In this document: positions 47,452-56,950 of the stretch, piece after piece
Numbering within the stretch: the stretch's first letter is position 1
Layout: every line of letters starts with the position of its first letter
Assembly (NCBI RefSeq): GCF_947090775.1
Contig: NZ_OX352321.1
Coordinates: 1,116,001 to 1,180,000 of the forward strand
Reading direction: 5' to 3'
DNA length: 64,000 bases
Origin: Pseudarthrobacter sp. MM222
GTDB taxonomy: Bacteria; Actinomycetota; Actinomycetes; Actinomycetales; Micrococcaceae
Program-made: the position numbers and the translations under genes
Notes under the pieces: model-generated
Databases searched by the model: none
The model's input: the letters and a program-made list of their open reading frames with translations, nothing else
Told to the model about the DNA's origin: nothing

Positions 47452-48282
47452 ATGGTGCTGCTGGCCCTGATGCAGGCGAACGCCGCCGTGCTGGACGTGG
47501 AGGCGAACTGCGCCGCGGTGGACGAGGCGGCCGGGAAGGCCGCCGCGGCCGGCGCCCACGTGCTGCTCACCCCGGAGCTGTTTCCCGTGGGCTACGCGCC
47601 ACGAACGATCCGCGCGGAGTTTGATCCGGCCACGCTTCCGGCCATCCGCCGGACCCTGGCCGGACTCGCCGCCCGCCACGGCATCGCCCTGGTCTACAGC
47701 CTGCCGGCCGTCACCCCCGAGGGGGCCTGGCAGATCACGGCCACCCTCGTGGACGAGCGGGGCACCGAGTTGCTCAGCTATGCGAAAGTCCAGTTGTTCG
47801 GAGCGGAGGAACGGAATGCGTTCTCGCCGGCCGACGCAGCCCCCGCGGTGGTTGACCTCCACGGGGTTCCGACCTCCCTGGTGATCTGCTACGACGTCGA
47901 ATTCCCCGAAACGGTCCGCGCCGCCGCCGTCCGCGGCGCCCGGCTGGTGCTGGTCCCGACAGCGCTCTCCGAGGGTTTTGAGGCCGTCCCGCAGCTGCTG
48001 GTCCGGGCCCGGGCGCTGGAAAACCAGGTCACTGTGGCCTACGCCAACCATTCCGGCACGGAGGACGACTGCGATTTCCTGGGCGGCAGCGTGATCGCCG
48101 CCCCGGACGGCTCGCTGCTGGCCGCAGCCGGGGCCGGGCCCGAACTGCTGTTCGCCGAGCTGCCCGAACCGGCTGCGCCCGCGGAAGCCGGGGAAGGTGC
48201 GGAAGCCGGGGAAGCCCCGGAAACCGCCGTCGCGTACCTGGCCGACCGCCGCTCGGAGACCTACCGCTCCTGGGGCGCCTGA
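47452..48282 (+). CDS. davA: Carbon-nitrogen hydrolase, 5-aminovaleramide amidohydrolase-like
   Basis: 276 residues of the nitrilase superfamily. The catalytic triad is seen: Glu in LTPELFPVGY, Lys in YAKVQLFGAEERNAFSP, Cys in VICYDVEFPE. LVRARALENQVTVAYANHSG and the PDGSLLAAAG stretch closely follow the known DavA pattern. In the lysine monooxygenase route DavA hydrolyses 5-aminovaleramide to 5-aminovalerate and ammonia. It lies convergent with the PucR-type gene (22-bp overlap at the 3' ends) near davB. ATG 47452 or the adjacent GTG 47455 may start the protein. Other omega-amidase activity is possible. Confidence 0.8.
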   Translation: MVLLALMQANAAVLDVEANCAAVDEAAGKAAAAGAHVLLTPELFPVGYAPRTIRAEFDPATLPAIRRTLAGLAARHGIALVYSLPAVTPEGAWQITATLVDERGTELLSYAKVQLFGAEERNAFSPADAAPAVVDLHGVPTSLVICYDVEFPETVRAAAVRGARLVLVPTALSEGFEAVPQLLVRARALENQVTVAYANHSGTEDDCDFLGGSVIAAPDGSLLAAAGAGPELLFAELPEPAAPAEAGEGAEAGEAPETAVAYLADRRSETYRSWGA

Positions 48283-49928
48283 CCGGCAGCGGACTCCAGC
48301 GCGGCGGGCGTGTCGGGCGGCATACCCGGAAGCGCGTCCGTGTACTGCAGGGCAATCCATAGTTCGGCGCGCGCCTGGGCCTCGTTGAGGTCCAGGTCCA
48401 GCAGTTCCGCGAGCGTCCCGATGTGGCGGCGCACGCTGTTGCGGTGCAGCCCCGTGGCCTTCGCCGTCGCGTCCCAGCTGCCGTTCGCGCCCAGCCACGC
48501 GCGCAGGATCCCCAGCAGGGAATCGCGGCGCTCGGCTTCCAGGCCGAGGACCGGCGCGAGCAGCCGCTCCGCCAGCATGGCCCCCGCCTCGCCCCCCAGC
48601 AGCCCGGCGAGCGAAAAGGTCACGTCGTCCACGCGGATGCTGCGCCCGCTTGTCCGCACCCGGCCGCGGAGGGAGGAGCTCCGCCGGTAGGCCTCCGCGA
48701 GGCCGGTGAACTCGGTCGTGCTTCCCACCACCAGCCGCCAGCCAAGGCGCTCAACCTCGGCCAGCAGGGCGTCGTCGACCTTCAGCCGGGTGATGGCCGC
48801 AAAACCGTAGTCGGTAATTTCCACCAGCTTGGTGTCGAACATCCTGCGCCACTCCAGCAGTTCGCGGACCGGGCTCTCGCCGGCGCGGCGCACGGCGGCC
48901 GTCAGGTTGACCCCCTGGACAACGCGGAGCTGTCCGGAGCGGGCGGAGGAAACACTTTGCGCGACGAGGTCTTTGATACCGTTGACGTGCTCGGTGCCGC
49001 CCGGCCTGCTGAGGCTTTCCGGGTGCAGGAGCAGCGCCGTGGCCAGCTGGCTGGGTGCCAGCGAGCCGCTGGTACGCTGGCGGACCAGGAGCTCCAGGAG
49101 GCCGACGGCGGCCGAAACCACGCTGTTCTGCGCCGGAGTCAGCGGCGCGTCCGCGCCAAGGACGAGCGCGCCCAGGTTGGCGTCGCGGGAGCTGCGCAGG
49201 GGATGGCCGAACACGAGGGCCGAACCGGCGTCGTCGAAAGAGTCCAGCTCCACGCGGGGGCCGCTGCCCCTGAGGAGCTTCGCCAGCAGCGGCTGGAGCG
49301 CGGCCGGTTCCCGGCCGGGCGAGGGTCCGGTGCCGTGGGCGCCGCCGGAGCCGCGGGCCCGGATCCGCCCGTCCGCGCCGACGAGGATGGCCCACACCGG
49401 GACCCGCTGCACGAGCGCCGCGAGCAGCTCGTGCTCGGGCCGGGCCGACAACACGGCGCGCATGAGCTGCCGGTTGGCGTCGGCCAGCTGCCGGAAGGTC
49501 GTGGCGTTCTCGGATTCCAGCAACTGCGAGAACTCGAGCCCGATCGCGGCGAACGGGATGGACTGGGGGATGGCGACGAGCGTGAGGTTGCGCCGCCGGC
49601 AGGCCTCAACGACGGCCTCGGGCACGGCGTCGAAGTAGGGTTCCAAGCCGAACCCCAGCGCGCCCACCCCGGCCCCGACGAGGCGCTCCACGTAAGCCTC
49701 GACGCGGTCCGCGCCGCCGCCGTCGCCCAGGAACGGCAGCCCTGCGGTCAACAGGAATTCCCCGTCGAGCAGGTACGGCGTCGGGTCCTCGAGTTCGCTC
49801 GGCTCCACCCAGCGCAGCCGGCCGGCGCCGTTGCCGCCATCGTGCAGGATGGTGAGTTCCTCCGGCAGCTGCCGGAGGAACTGCCCCAGCGTGACGAAGC
49901 CGAGCCGTTCCGCGGCGTCAGCAGCCAT
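48261..49928 (-). CDS. PucR-family transcriptional regulator
   Basis: About 555 residues. The N-terminal PucR domain (FVTLGQFLRQLPEELTILHD, PTPYLLDGEFLLTAGLPF) is followed by a GGDEF-like middle and a C-terminal HTH_30, WDATAKATGLHRNSVRRHIG. ATG 49928 has GGAGG upstream; a TTG start at 50039 is rejected. The gene is divergent from the permease-davB operon and convergent with davA, so it is likely the local activator responding to lysine or a derivative. Confidence 0.88.
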   Translation of the reverse strand: MAADAAERLGFVTLGQFLRQLPEELTILHDGGNGAGRLRWVEPSELEDPTPYLLDGEFLLTAGLPFLGDGGGADRVEAYVERLVGAGVGALGFGLEPYFDAVPEAVVEACRRRNLTLVAIPQSIPFAAIGLEFSQLLESENATTFRQLADANRQLMRAVLSARPEHELLAALVQRVPVWAILVGADGRIRARGSGGAHGTGPSPGREPAALQPLLAKLLRGSGPRVELDSFDDAGSALVFGHPLRSSRDANLGALVLGADAPLTPAQNSVVSAAVGLLELLVRQRTSGSLAPSQLATALLLHPESLSRPGGTEHVNGIKDLVAQSVSSARSGQLRVVQGVNLTAAVRRAGESPVRELLEWRRMFDTKLVEITDYGFAAITRLKVDDALLAEVERLGWRLVVGSTTEFTGLAEAYRRSSSLRGRVRTSGRSIRVDDVTFSLAGLLGGEAGAMLAERLLAPVLGLEAERRDSLLGILRAWLGANGSWDATAKATGLHRNSVRRHIGTLAELLDLDLNEAQARAELWIALQYTDALPGMPPDTPAALESAAGQAPQER

Positions 49929-50030
49929 GGCTGCCTCCGGCCGGCGCGGAGGCCGATACGGAGGCCGACACGGCCCGTCCGGCCGAGCGCCCGGCCGGGC
50001 GCCCGGCCGAGTGGGAGGGGACGGGTCGTT

Positions 50031-50078
50031 TTGGTGCAATACATCTCATGCCAGAACACTATAGGTCATTTTGCACAA
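50031..50078. promoter_or_regulatory. Inverted TTGGTGCAAT / ATTTTGCACAA pair in the PucR-permease divergent region
   Basis: TTGGTGCAAT (50031-50040) and TTTTGCACAA (50069-50078, reading TTGTGCAAAA on the other strand) are inverted similar words about 28 bases apart. They may be the two half-sites of the PucR regulator. The evidence is positional only. Confidence 0.35.
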
Positions 50079-50151
50079 CCCTGAGAGCCAGCTCACAGCC
50101 CTAGGCTGAACCGGGGACACAACAACCACTACTCACGAACGGACGTCAACG

Positions 50152-51696
50152 ATGACTGTGCCTACTCTTACCGGCGAACGGCCCCCGGCCCTTGCCAGCC
50201 GTCCCGGCCTGACAGCGCAGCTGCTTCGCCGGAAGCCGATCGGACAGCTGGTCAGCGAAGCCGAAACCGGCCACGGCGGCACCCGGCTGGTCCGCAGCTT
50301 CGGCGTCCTGCAGCTGACGATGATCAGCGTCGGCGCCACGCTCGGCACCGGCATTCTGGTGATCCTGGGCGAATCGGTGCCGCTGGCCGGCCCGGCGATC
50401 TGGATCTCCTTTGCCATCGCCGGGTTCGCGGCGCTGCTCTCCGCCGTCTCCTACGCCGAGATGGCCGGACTGGTCCCCGCGGCCGGCTCCAGCTACTCCT
50501 ACACCTACGCGACCATGGGCGAAGGAATGGCCTGGATCTGCGGCTGGTGCCTGGTGCTGGAATACGCCGTCTCCGTGGCCGCCGTCGCCGTCGGGGCAGG
50601 GCAGTACGTCAACGAAGCACTGGGCGTCTTCGGCCTGTCCCTCCCGGACGCCATTTCGCAGCCGCCCGGCGACGGCGGAGTGATGAACATTCCCGCCATG
50701 GTCATTGTGCTGCTGGCCATGATCCTGCTGGTCCGAGGGGCCAAGGAAAGCGCCTGGATCAACACCGCCATCGTGGTGATCAAGGTCGGGATTCTGATCT
50801 TCTTCTGCGCCGTGGCCTTCACCGCCTTCAACGCCGGCCACTTCGAGCCGCTCCTGCCCATGGGTGCTGCCGGGGTCTCGGCCGCCGCCTCCAGCGTTTT
50901 CTTCTCGTACATTGGCTTCGACGCGGCCTCCACCGCCGGAGAGGAGGCCCGCAACCCCAAGCGCGACCTGCCGAGGGCCATTTTGCTGTCCATGCTGATC
51001 GTCACCACCATCTACGTGCTCGTCGCCGTCGCGGCCATCGGGGCCCGGCCCTGGGGCTGGTTCGACGGCACCGAAGCCGCCCTCGTGAAAATCCTCGAGG
51101 AGACCACCGGCCAGCCGTGGATCGCCCTGGTCTTCGCCATCGGAGCCGTCCTGGCCATCGCCAGCATCGTACTGACCGTCCTCTACGGCCAGACCCGGAT
51201 CCTGTTGTCCATGGCCCGGGACGGAATGATCCCCAAGATCTTCGGCCGGGTCTCGGCGCGGACCGGCACCCCGGCAGCCGGCACCCTGATCGTCGGCACC
51301 CTGGTGGCCCTCGCCGCCGGACTGGTTCCGCTTGGCGCCTTGGCCGACGCCACCAGCATCGGCACGCTCTTCGCCTTCGCCCTGGTGAACGTGGCCGTCA
51401 TCTATCTGCGCCGCAAGCGGCCGGAGCTCAAGCGGACCTTCCGGGTTCCGCTGTTTCCGCTCACGCCCATCCTGGGAGCGCTCATGTGCGCCTTCCTGAT
51501 GGCCAACCTCGGCGCGGACACGTGGGCGACGTTCGGCATCTGGATGCTCGTCGGCGTTGCCGCCTACTTCGGCTACGGCCGCCGGAACTCGAGGGTAGCG
51601 GCCCTGAGCTCCGAGGAATACCGTGAGCTATCCGCCGGACAAGCCACCGACACCGCTGACCCCAGCCCCGAACCGACGAAAGCCAACCACTCATGA
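50152..51696 (+). CDS. APC-family amino-acid permease
   Basis: 514 residues with about 12 helices. LRSF-type entry RLVRSFGVLQLTMISVGATL and GTGILVILGE (the APC TM1 bend), FFSYIGFDAASTAGEEARNP (TM6) are all typical. Divergent from the PucR gene and overlapping davB by 4 bases (ATGA), it most likely imports lysine or a related cationic amino acid for the DavB route. Confidence 0.92.
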   Translation: MTVPTLTGERPPALASRPGLTAQLLRRKPIGQLVSEAETGHGGTRLVRSFGVLQLTMISVGATLGTGILVILGESVPLAGPAIWISFAIAGFAALLSAVSYAEMAGLVPAAGSSYSYTYATMGEGMAWICGWCLVLEYAVSVAAVAVGAGQYVNEALGVFGLSLPDAISQPPGDGGVMNIPAMVIVLLAMILLVRGAKESAWINTAIVVIKVGILIFFCAVAFTAFNAGHFEPLLPMGAAGVSAAASSVFFSYIGFDAASTAGEEARNPKRDLPRAILLSMLIVTTIYVLVAVAAIGARPWGWFDGTEAALVKILEETTGQPWIALVFAIGAVLAIASIVLTVLYGQTRILLSMARDGMIPKIFGRVSARTGTPAAGTLIVGTLVALAAGLVPLGALADATSIGTLFAFALVNVAVIYLRRKRPELKRTFRVPLFPLTPILGALMCAFLMANLGADTWATFGIWMLVGVAAYFGYGRRNSRVAALSSEEYRELSAGQATDTADPSPEPTKANHS

Positions 51697-53399
51697 CCAC
51701 CGCCACCGAACTGCCCGCCCCCGGCCCTGACGCGCGGGGCCGTGGCGCCGCCGAGGCACCGATCACCATGCTGAATCCGGACTTCCCGTTCAGCTACGAC
51801 CACTACCTGGCGCACCCCGACGGCCTGGGGACGATCCCCGCCGAGCTGCACGGGACCGAAGTGGCAGTGGTTGGCGCCGGCCTCTCCGGGCTGGTCACGG
51901 CCTACGAGCTGATGAAGCTCGGCCTGCGCCCCGTGGTCTACGAAGCGGACCAGATCGGCGGCCGCCTCCGCACCGCGGGCTTCCCTTCCGCGGCCGGCGT
52001 CGTCGCAGACCTTGGCGGGATGCGGTTCCCGGTTTCCGGCAAGGCCTTCTACCACTACGTGGACCTGCTCGGGCTGGAGACCCAGGACTTCCCCAACCCG
52101 CTGGCGGGCGTCACCTCCAGCACGGTGATCGAACTCGCCGGGGAGAAGTTCTACGCCGAAACCCCCGCGGACCTCCCGCCGTTCTTCCGCGAGGTGGCCG
52201 ACGCCTGGAAGGCCGCCGTCAACGACGGCGCCAGCTTCACCGAGATGCAGGACGCCATCCGCGCCCGGGACACGGCCCGGATCAAGGAACTCTGGAACGA
52301 GCTGCTCCCGTTGCTGGACGAGCAGACGTTCTACGGCTTCATCGCCGGCAGCGACTCGTTCAAACAGGCCGGCTTCGCCCATCGTGAGGCCTTCGGCCAG
52401 GTGGGATTCGGGACCGGCGGCTGGGACACGGACTTTCCCAACTCCATCCTGGAAATCCTGCGGGTCGTCTACACGGATGCCGACGACCAGCACCGGCTCA
52501 TCGCCGGCGGAGCGCAGCGCCTTCCCGAGGCACTCTGGCAGCACGCGCCGTCGGGCATGGCCCACTGGCCCGACGGGACCTCCCTCGCGTCGCTGCACGC
52601 CGGGGCACCGCGCGGCGCGGTGAACCGGATCGCCCGGGACGGGGACGGCAACTTCCGGGTCCGGGAACGGTGGGGCCGCGAGTCCGCGTTCCCCGCCGTG
52701 GTGACCACCTGCCAGTCGTGGCTCTTGTCCACCCGGATCCACACCGAAGAGAACCTGTTTCCCGCCGAGCTCTGGACGGCGATCGAGCGTTCGCACTACA
52801 TGCAGTCGTCCAAGACCTTCGTGATGGTGGACCGGCCCTTCTGGAAGGACATCGATCCCGCCACCGGCCGCGAGGTCCTGTCCATGACGCTGACGGACCG
52901 GCTGAACCGGGCCACCTACCTGCTGGACAACGGCCCGGACCAGCCGGCGGTGATCCTGCTGTCCTACACCTGGAACGACGACGCGCTGAAATGGCTGGCG
53001 CTCGACGCCGACGAGCGCGTGGAGCTGATGCTGCACTCGCTCGCCCAGATTTACCCCGACGTCGACATCGCCGGACACATCGTGGGCCAGCCCATCACGG
53101 TCTCCTGGGAAGCGGACCCCAACTTCATGGGCGCGTTCAAGGCCAACCTGCCGGGGCATTACCGCTACCAGCAGCGGCTCTTCACCCACTTCAAACAGGA
53201 CTCGCTGGCGGAGCACCAACGCGGGATCTTCCTCGCCGGCGACGACGTCTCCTTCACGGCCGGCTGGGCCGAAGGTGCCGTCACCACCGGGCTGAACGCG
53301 GTATGGGGCGTCGTCAACCACCTGGGCGGACGCACGGCACCGGGCAACCCGGGCCCGGGGGAGCTGCTGGCCGAGTTCGGCCCGATCGCGCTGGACTAG
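51693..53399 (+). CDS. davB: Flavin amino-acid monooxygenase, lysine 2-monooxygenase-like
   Basis: 568 residues. The FAD motif VAVVGAGLSGLVTAYELMKL opens the protein after FPFSYDHYL; ADLGGMRFPVSGKAFYHYVD, FGQVGFGTGGWDTDFPNS and MQSSKTFVMVDRPFWKD follow the P. putida L-lysine 2-monooxygenase (DavB) very closely, and the C-terminus has GIFLAGDDVSFTAGWAEGAV. The family oxidatively decarboxylates an L-amino acid to the amide; the best match is lysine to 5-aminovaleramide. Coupled to the APC permease, with davA 3.4 kb to the left. Confidence 0.88.
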   Translation: MTTATELPAPGPDARGRGAAEAPITMLNPDFPFSYDHYLAHPDGLGTIPAELHGTEVAVVGAGLSGLVTAYELMKLGLRPVVYEADQIGGRLRTAGFPSAAGVVADLGGMRFPVSGKAFYHYVDLLGLETQDFPNPLAGVTSSTVIELAGEKFYAETPADLPPFFREVADAWKAAVNDGASFTEMQDAIRARDTARIKELWNELLPLLDEQTFYGFIAGSDSFKQAGFAHREAFGQVGFGTGGWDTDFPNSILEILRVVYTDADDQHRLIAGGAQRLPEALWQHAPSGMAHWPDGTSLASLHAGAPRGAVNRIARDGDGNFRVRERWGRESAFPAVVTTCQSWLLSTRIHTEENLFPAELWTAIERSHYMQSSKTFVMVDRPFWKDIDPATGREVLSMTLTDRLNRATYLLDNGPDQPAVILLSYTWNDDALKWLALDADERVELMLHSLAQIYPDVDIAGHIVGQPITVSWEADPNFMGAFKANLPGHYRYQQRLFTHFKQDSLAEHQRGIFLAGDDVSFTAGWAEGAVTTGLNAVWGVVNHLGGRTAPGNPGPGELLAEFGPIALD

Positions 53400-53445
53400 G
53401 TGACTGCGGCCCAGGCGTCCGCGGGTCAGGCGCCCTGCGGGCCCG

Positions 53446-53967
53446 TCAGGAGCTGTGCAGCTCCCGGTGGGCCCGGGCCAGGTCCTGGTAGTGCGCCGCG
53501 TTGCGCTGCACCCCGGCGAACTCGTCGTCGCTGAGTTCGCGGCGGACTTTGGCGGGCACCCCGGCGACCAGGGAGCGGGGCGGCACGACGGTGCCCTCCA
53601 GCACCACCGCTCCGGCCGCGACCAGGGACCCGGCGCCGATCACGGCGCCGTTGAGGATCGTGGCACTCATGCCAATCAGGCAGTCGTCCTCGACCGTGCA
53701 GCCATGCACCACGGCGCTGTGGCCCACGCTGACCCGCGCTCCGACCGTGCACGGGAAGCCGGGATCGGCGTGCAGCACCACGTTGTCCTGCAGGTTGGTG
53801 CCGGCGCCGACAGTGATCGCGGCGGTGTCGGCCCGGACGGAGACCCCGTAGAAGGCGCTGGAGTTTTCCGCCAGCGTGGCCTTGCCGATCACCGAGGCCG
53901 TCGGCGCGATGAAGGCGGAGTCATGGACGGCCGGGGTGTCGCCGGCGAACGCGTAGAGGGGAGCCAT
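53446..53967 (-). CDS. Gamma-carbonic-anhydrase-like hexapeptide protein
   Basis: 173 residues of left-handed beta-helix repeats. Zinc-ligand pattern His residues are visible: VVLHADPG, VGHSAVVHGC; GMSATILNGAVIGAGSLVAAGAV closes the helix, and a C-terminal helix (AGVQRNAAHYQDLARAHR) follows. Members include carbonic anhydrases and acyltransferase-like proteins; activity is not certain. It stands alone. Confidence 0.9.
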   Translation of the reverse strand: MAPLYAFAGDTPAVHDSAFIAPTASVIGKATLAENSSAFYGVSVRADTAAITVGAGTNLQDNVVLHADPGFPCTVGARVSVGHSAVVHGCTVEDDCLIGMSATILNGAVIGAGSLVAAGAVVLEGTVVPPRSLVAGVPAKVRRELSDDEFAGVQRNAAHYQDLARAHRELHSS

Positions 53968-54069
53968 GCCCCCAGCCTAGAACACGCCGCCGCCCCGTTG
54001 AGCTATCAGTTGTGGTCCCTCACAGGGCCGGATAGGCACCAGAACTGATGGCGCAACGGGGAAGTTGGG

Positions 54070-54468
54070 TCAGGCGGGGGAGCGGAGGATCGTGAAGCCC
54101 TGGTCGGGGTCGGGGAGCACGACGGCGATCGGCGCGCCCGGCGCGGTCACCCGCTCCAGCTCGCGGACGACGCCGTCCCACTGCTCCGGCGGCAACCCCG
54201 CCAGGGCGTCCGCAGCCCACGCAGAGGCGAACGCCGCGTCCGCGAAGGGCAGGGACTCGGGCCCGGCGACGGCAACGTCCAGCCCCCGGGCGCGCGCGGA
54301 ATGGACGTTCTCCTCGGACGGGTCCACCCCGGTGAAATGGATGCCGGACTGGACGAACAGCAGCCCGTCCGAACCCAGGGCGCAGTTGAGCCCCAGCACG
54401 CCGCGCCGGCCTTCAGCCTTGAGCAGCGCGACGAATTCCGAAAGCAGTTCCTGCCGCAAAGCTGCCAC
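54070..54468 (-). CDS. Short SAM-dependent methyltransferase-like protein
   Basis: 132 residues, about half of a class I methyltransferase. VLGLNCALGSDGLLF corresponds to motif I, VDPSEENV to post I, and LPFADAAFASAWAADALAGL to motif II/III. The glycine-rich loop is degenerate and the C-terminal half is absent, so catalysis is doubtful. GTG 54468 start, 21 bases downstream of purU. It could be a decayed methyltransferase. Confidence 0.55.
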   Translation of the reverse strand: MAALRQELLSEFVALLKAEGRRGVLGLNCALGSDGLLFVQSGIHFTGVDPSEENVHSARARGLDVAVAGPESLPFADAAFASAWAADALAGLPPEQWDGVVRELERVTAPGAPIAVVLPDPDQGFTILRSPA

Positions 54469-54489
54469 GCTTCCAGTAAAGAACCGACG

Positions 54490-55347
54490 TCAGTTAAAGA
54501 CAACCGTCCGGTTGCCGTCCAGCAGGACGCGGTGTTCGGCGTGCCACTGCACCGCCTGGGCCAGCGTCCGGCCCTCCACGTCCCGGCCCATCTGGACGAA
54601 CTGCTCGGCGGTGCGCCGGTGGTCCACCCGGATGACTTCCTGCTCGATGATCGGTCCCTCGTCCAGGGCCGCCGTGACGTAGTGTGCGGTGGCGCCGATG
54701 AGCTTCACGCCGCGGGCGTGGGCCTGGTGGTACGGCTTGGCGCCCTTGAAGGACGGCAGGAAAGAGTGGTGAATGTTGATGGCCTTGCCGGTGAGCTCGG
54801 TGCAGAGCTCGTCGGAGAGGATCTGCATGTAGCGGGCCAGGACGGTGAGTTCGATGTCGTGCTCCGCCATCAGGGCGCGCAGCTCGTCCTCGGCCCGCGT
54901 CTTCGTGTCCCGCGTGACCGGGACATAGTGGAACGGGATGCCGTAGAACTCGGCCAGGCCGGCCAGGTCCTTGTGGTTGGAGACGATCGCCGGGATCTCG
55001 ATGGGCAGGGTCCCGGAGCGCTGCAGGAAGAGCAGGTCATTGAGGCAGTGGGCCGAGGTGCTCGCCATCAGCAGGGTGCGCACCTTCCGGCCGGCCGGGT
55101 TAAGGCTCCACTGCATGCCGAAGGCCTGCGCCACCGGCTCCAGCGCGGCGTGCAGCTCGGCCTGGGCGGACGACGTCGTGGCCTCGACCCGCATGAAGAA
55201 GGTCCCGGTTCCCTGGCTGCCGTACTGCTGCGAATCCGTAATATTGCAGCCCGCGACGAGGAGGGCGCCGGCGACGGCGTGCACAATCCCGGGCCGGTCC
55301 GGGCAGGAGAGGGTGAGGATGTAGGAATCAGTCAGCTGGTCAGTCAC
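54490..55347 (-). CDS. purU: Formyltetrahydrofolate deformylase
   Basis: About 285 residues. An N-terminal ACT domain (YILTLSCPDRPGIVHAVAGA) precedes a formyl-transferase fold: AIVSNHKDLAGLAEFYGIPF, NIHHSFLPSFKGAKPYHQA with the catalytic Asn-His-Ser, and TAALDEGPIIEQEV (catalytic Asp). It hydrolyses 10-formyl-THF to formate and THF. The start is GTG 55347; a longer frame is unsupported. It is divergent from the ZTP riboswitch and glyA. Confidence 0.95.
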   Translation of the reverse strand: MTDQLTDSYILTLSCPDRPGIVHAVAGALLVAGCNITDSQQYGSQGTGTFFMRVEATTSSAQAELHAALEPVAQAFGMQWSLNPAGRKVRTLLMASTSAHCLNDLLFLQRSGTLPIEIPAIVSNHKDLAGLAEFYGIPFHYVPVTRDTKTRAEDELRALMAEHDIELTVLARYMQILSDELCTELTGKAINIHHSFLPSFKGAKPYHQAHARGVKLIGATAHYVTAALDEGPIIEQEVIRVDHRRTAEQFVQMGRDVEGRTLAQAVQWHAEHRVLLDGNRTVVFN

Positions 55348-55391
55348 GACGTACAGCCTACCTGCGTGCGGGGCACCGGCTGCGGTAGGCT

Positions 55392-55472
55392 TGAACGGTC
55401 GCAACTGGCGTTGGGTGGTTAACCACCAGGGAGCGGCACTCACGAAGACCACGGATCGTACGCCTGGGCCGA
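55392..55472 (+). ncRNA. ZTP (pfl) riboswitch upstream of glyA-folD
   Basis: The first half has GTCGCAACTGGCG then GGTGGTTAACCACCAGGGAGCG; after a short linker comes CGCCTGGGC at 55461-55469. This order (CGNGACUGGCG, ACCACCGGGGAGCG, CGCCUGGGC) is the conserved core of the ZTP/Z-nucleotide riboswitch, which turns on one-carbon genes when 10-formyl-THF is short. It is followed by a 7-bp stem (CGGCAGC/GCTGCCG at 55491-55508) and then glyA. Boundaries are approximate. Confidence 0.8.
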
Positions 55473-55644
55473 GGGTCATGTTTTGCCGGTCGGCAGCTCC
55501 CGCTGCCGCCCCGCCGTCGGCATCCCTGAACGGTGCCTGCCCTTGCTGCGCGCCGCATTGCCGGCCCGTAATCTAGGGGCGCCGCGACGGGCCAGCCGGT
55601 AACCTGACCTTAAGCAGTGCCCGTTGCCTAGCCAGGAGTTCTTC

Positions 55645-56946
55645 GTGACTACTTCCGTTAACCTTTCTTCGACCGCCGTGAGCAACCAGCCGCTGGCCGA
55701 GCTCGATCCCGAAATCGCCGCCGTCCTCGCCCAGGAACTTGGCCGCCAGCGCGGCACCTTGGAGATGATCGCCTCCGAGAACTTCGCCCCGCGCGCCGTG
55801 ATGGAAGCCCAGGGCTCGGTCCTGACCAACAAGTACGCCGAAGGCTACCCGGGACGCCGCTACTACGGCGGCTGCGAATACGTCGACATCGCCGAGCAGC
55901 TCGCGATCGACCGGGTCAAGGACCTCTTCGGCGCCGAATACGCCAACGTCCAGCCGCACTCCGGCGCCCAGGCCAACGCCGCGGCGCTCTCCGCCATGAT
56001 CAAGCCGGGCGAAAAGATCCTCGGCCTGTCGCTGGCGCACGGCGGCCACCTGACCCACGGCATGAAGCTGAACTTTTCCGGCAAGCTCTACGACGTCGCC
56101 GCCTACCAGGTCGAGGAAGACAACTTCCGGATCGACATGGACAAGCTGCGCGAACAGGCCATCGCCGAGAAGCCGCAGGTCATCATCGCCGGCTGGTCCG
56201 CGTACCCCCGCCACCTCGACTTCGCGGCGTTCCGCTCGATCGCGGATGAGGTCGGCGCACTGCTCTGGACCGACATGGCGCACTTCGCGGGCCTCGTCGC
56301 CGCAGGTCTGCACCCGAGCCCGGTGCCGTACTCCGACGTCGTCACCTCCACCGTGCACAAGACCCTCGCCGGCCCGCGCTCCGGCGTGATCCTGGCCAAG
56401 CAGGAGTGGGCCAAGAAGATCAACTCCAACGTCTTCCCGGGCCAGCAGGGCGGCCCGCTCATGCACGTGATCGCCGCCAAGGCCGTGGCGTTCAAGATCG
56501 CCGGCACCGAGGAATTCAAGGAACGCCAGGAGCGCGTCCTGGAAGGCGCCCGGATCATCGCCGACCGCCTCAGCCAGGCGGACGTCTCCGACGCCGGCGT
56601 CTCGGTCCTCACCGGCGGTACCGACGTGCACCTGGTCCTGGTGGACCTGCGCAACTCCCAGCTCGACGGCCAGCAGGCCGAAGACCTGCTGCACTCCGTG
56701 GGCATCACCGTCAACCGCAACGCCGTGCCGTTCGATCCCCGCCCGCCGATGGTCACCTCCGGCCTGCGCATCGGCACCCCGGCCCTGGCCACCCGCGGCT
56801 TCGGCGCCGAGGAGTTCACCGAGGTGGCGGACATCATCGCCACCGCGCTGAAGTCCGGCTCTGCCACGGACGTCGAGGCCCTGCAGTACCGCGTGGACAA
56901 GCTGGCCGCAGACTTCCCGCTGTACCCGCAGCACGAGCAGTGGTGA
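55645..56946 (+). CDS. glyA: Serine hydroxymethyltransferase
   Basis: About 433 residues. Diagnostic segments: [39 protein letters not shown], and the PLP lysine in [19 protein letters not shown] 55645 has AGGAG seven bases upstream. It converts serine and THF to glycine and methylene-THF. It is the first gene after the ZTP riboswitch and is followed by folD four bases on, forming a one-carbon operon. Confidence 0.97.
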   Translation: MTTSVNLSSTAVSNQPLAELDPEIAAVLAQELGRQRGTLEMIASENFAPRAVMEAQGSVLTNKYAEGYPGRRYYGGCEYVDIAEQLAIDRVKDLFGAEYANVQPHSGAQANAAALSAMIKPGEKILGLSLAHGGHLTHGMKLNFSGKLYDVAAYQVEEDNFRIDMDKLREQAIAEKPQVIIAGWSAYPRHLDFAAFRSIADEVGALLWTDMAHFAGLVAAGLHPSPVPYSDVVTSTVHKTLAGPRSGVILAKQEWAKKINSNVFPGQQGGPLMHVIAAKAVAFKIAGTEEFKERQERVLEGARIIADRLSQADVSDAGVSVLTGGTDVHLVLVDLRNSQLDGQQAEDLLHSVGITVNRNAVPFDPRPPMVTSGLRIGTPALATRGFGAEEFTEVADIIATALKSGSATDVEALQYRVDKLAADFPLYPQHEQW

Positions 56947-56950
56947 CCCT

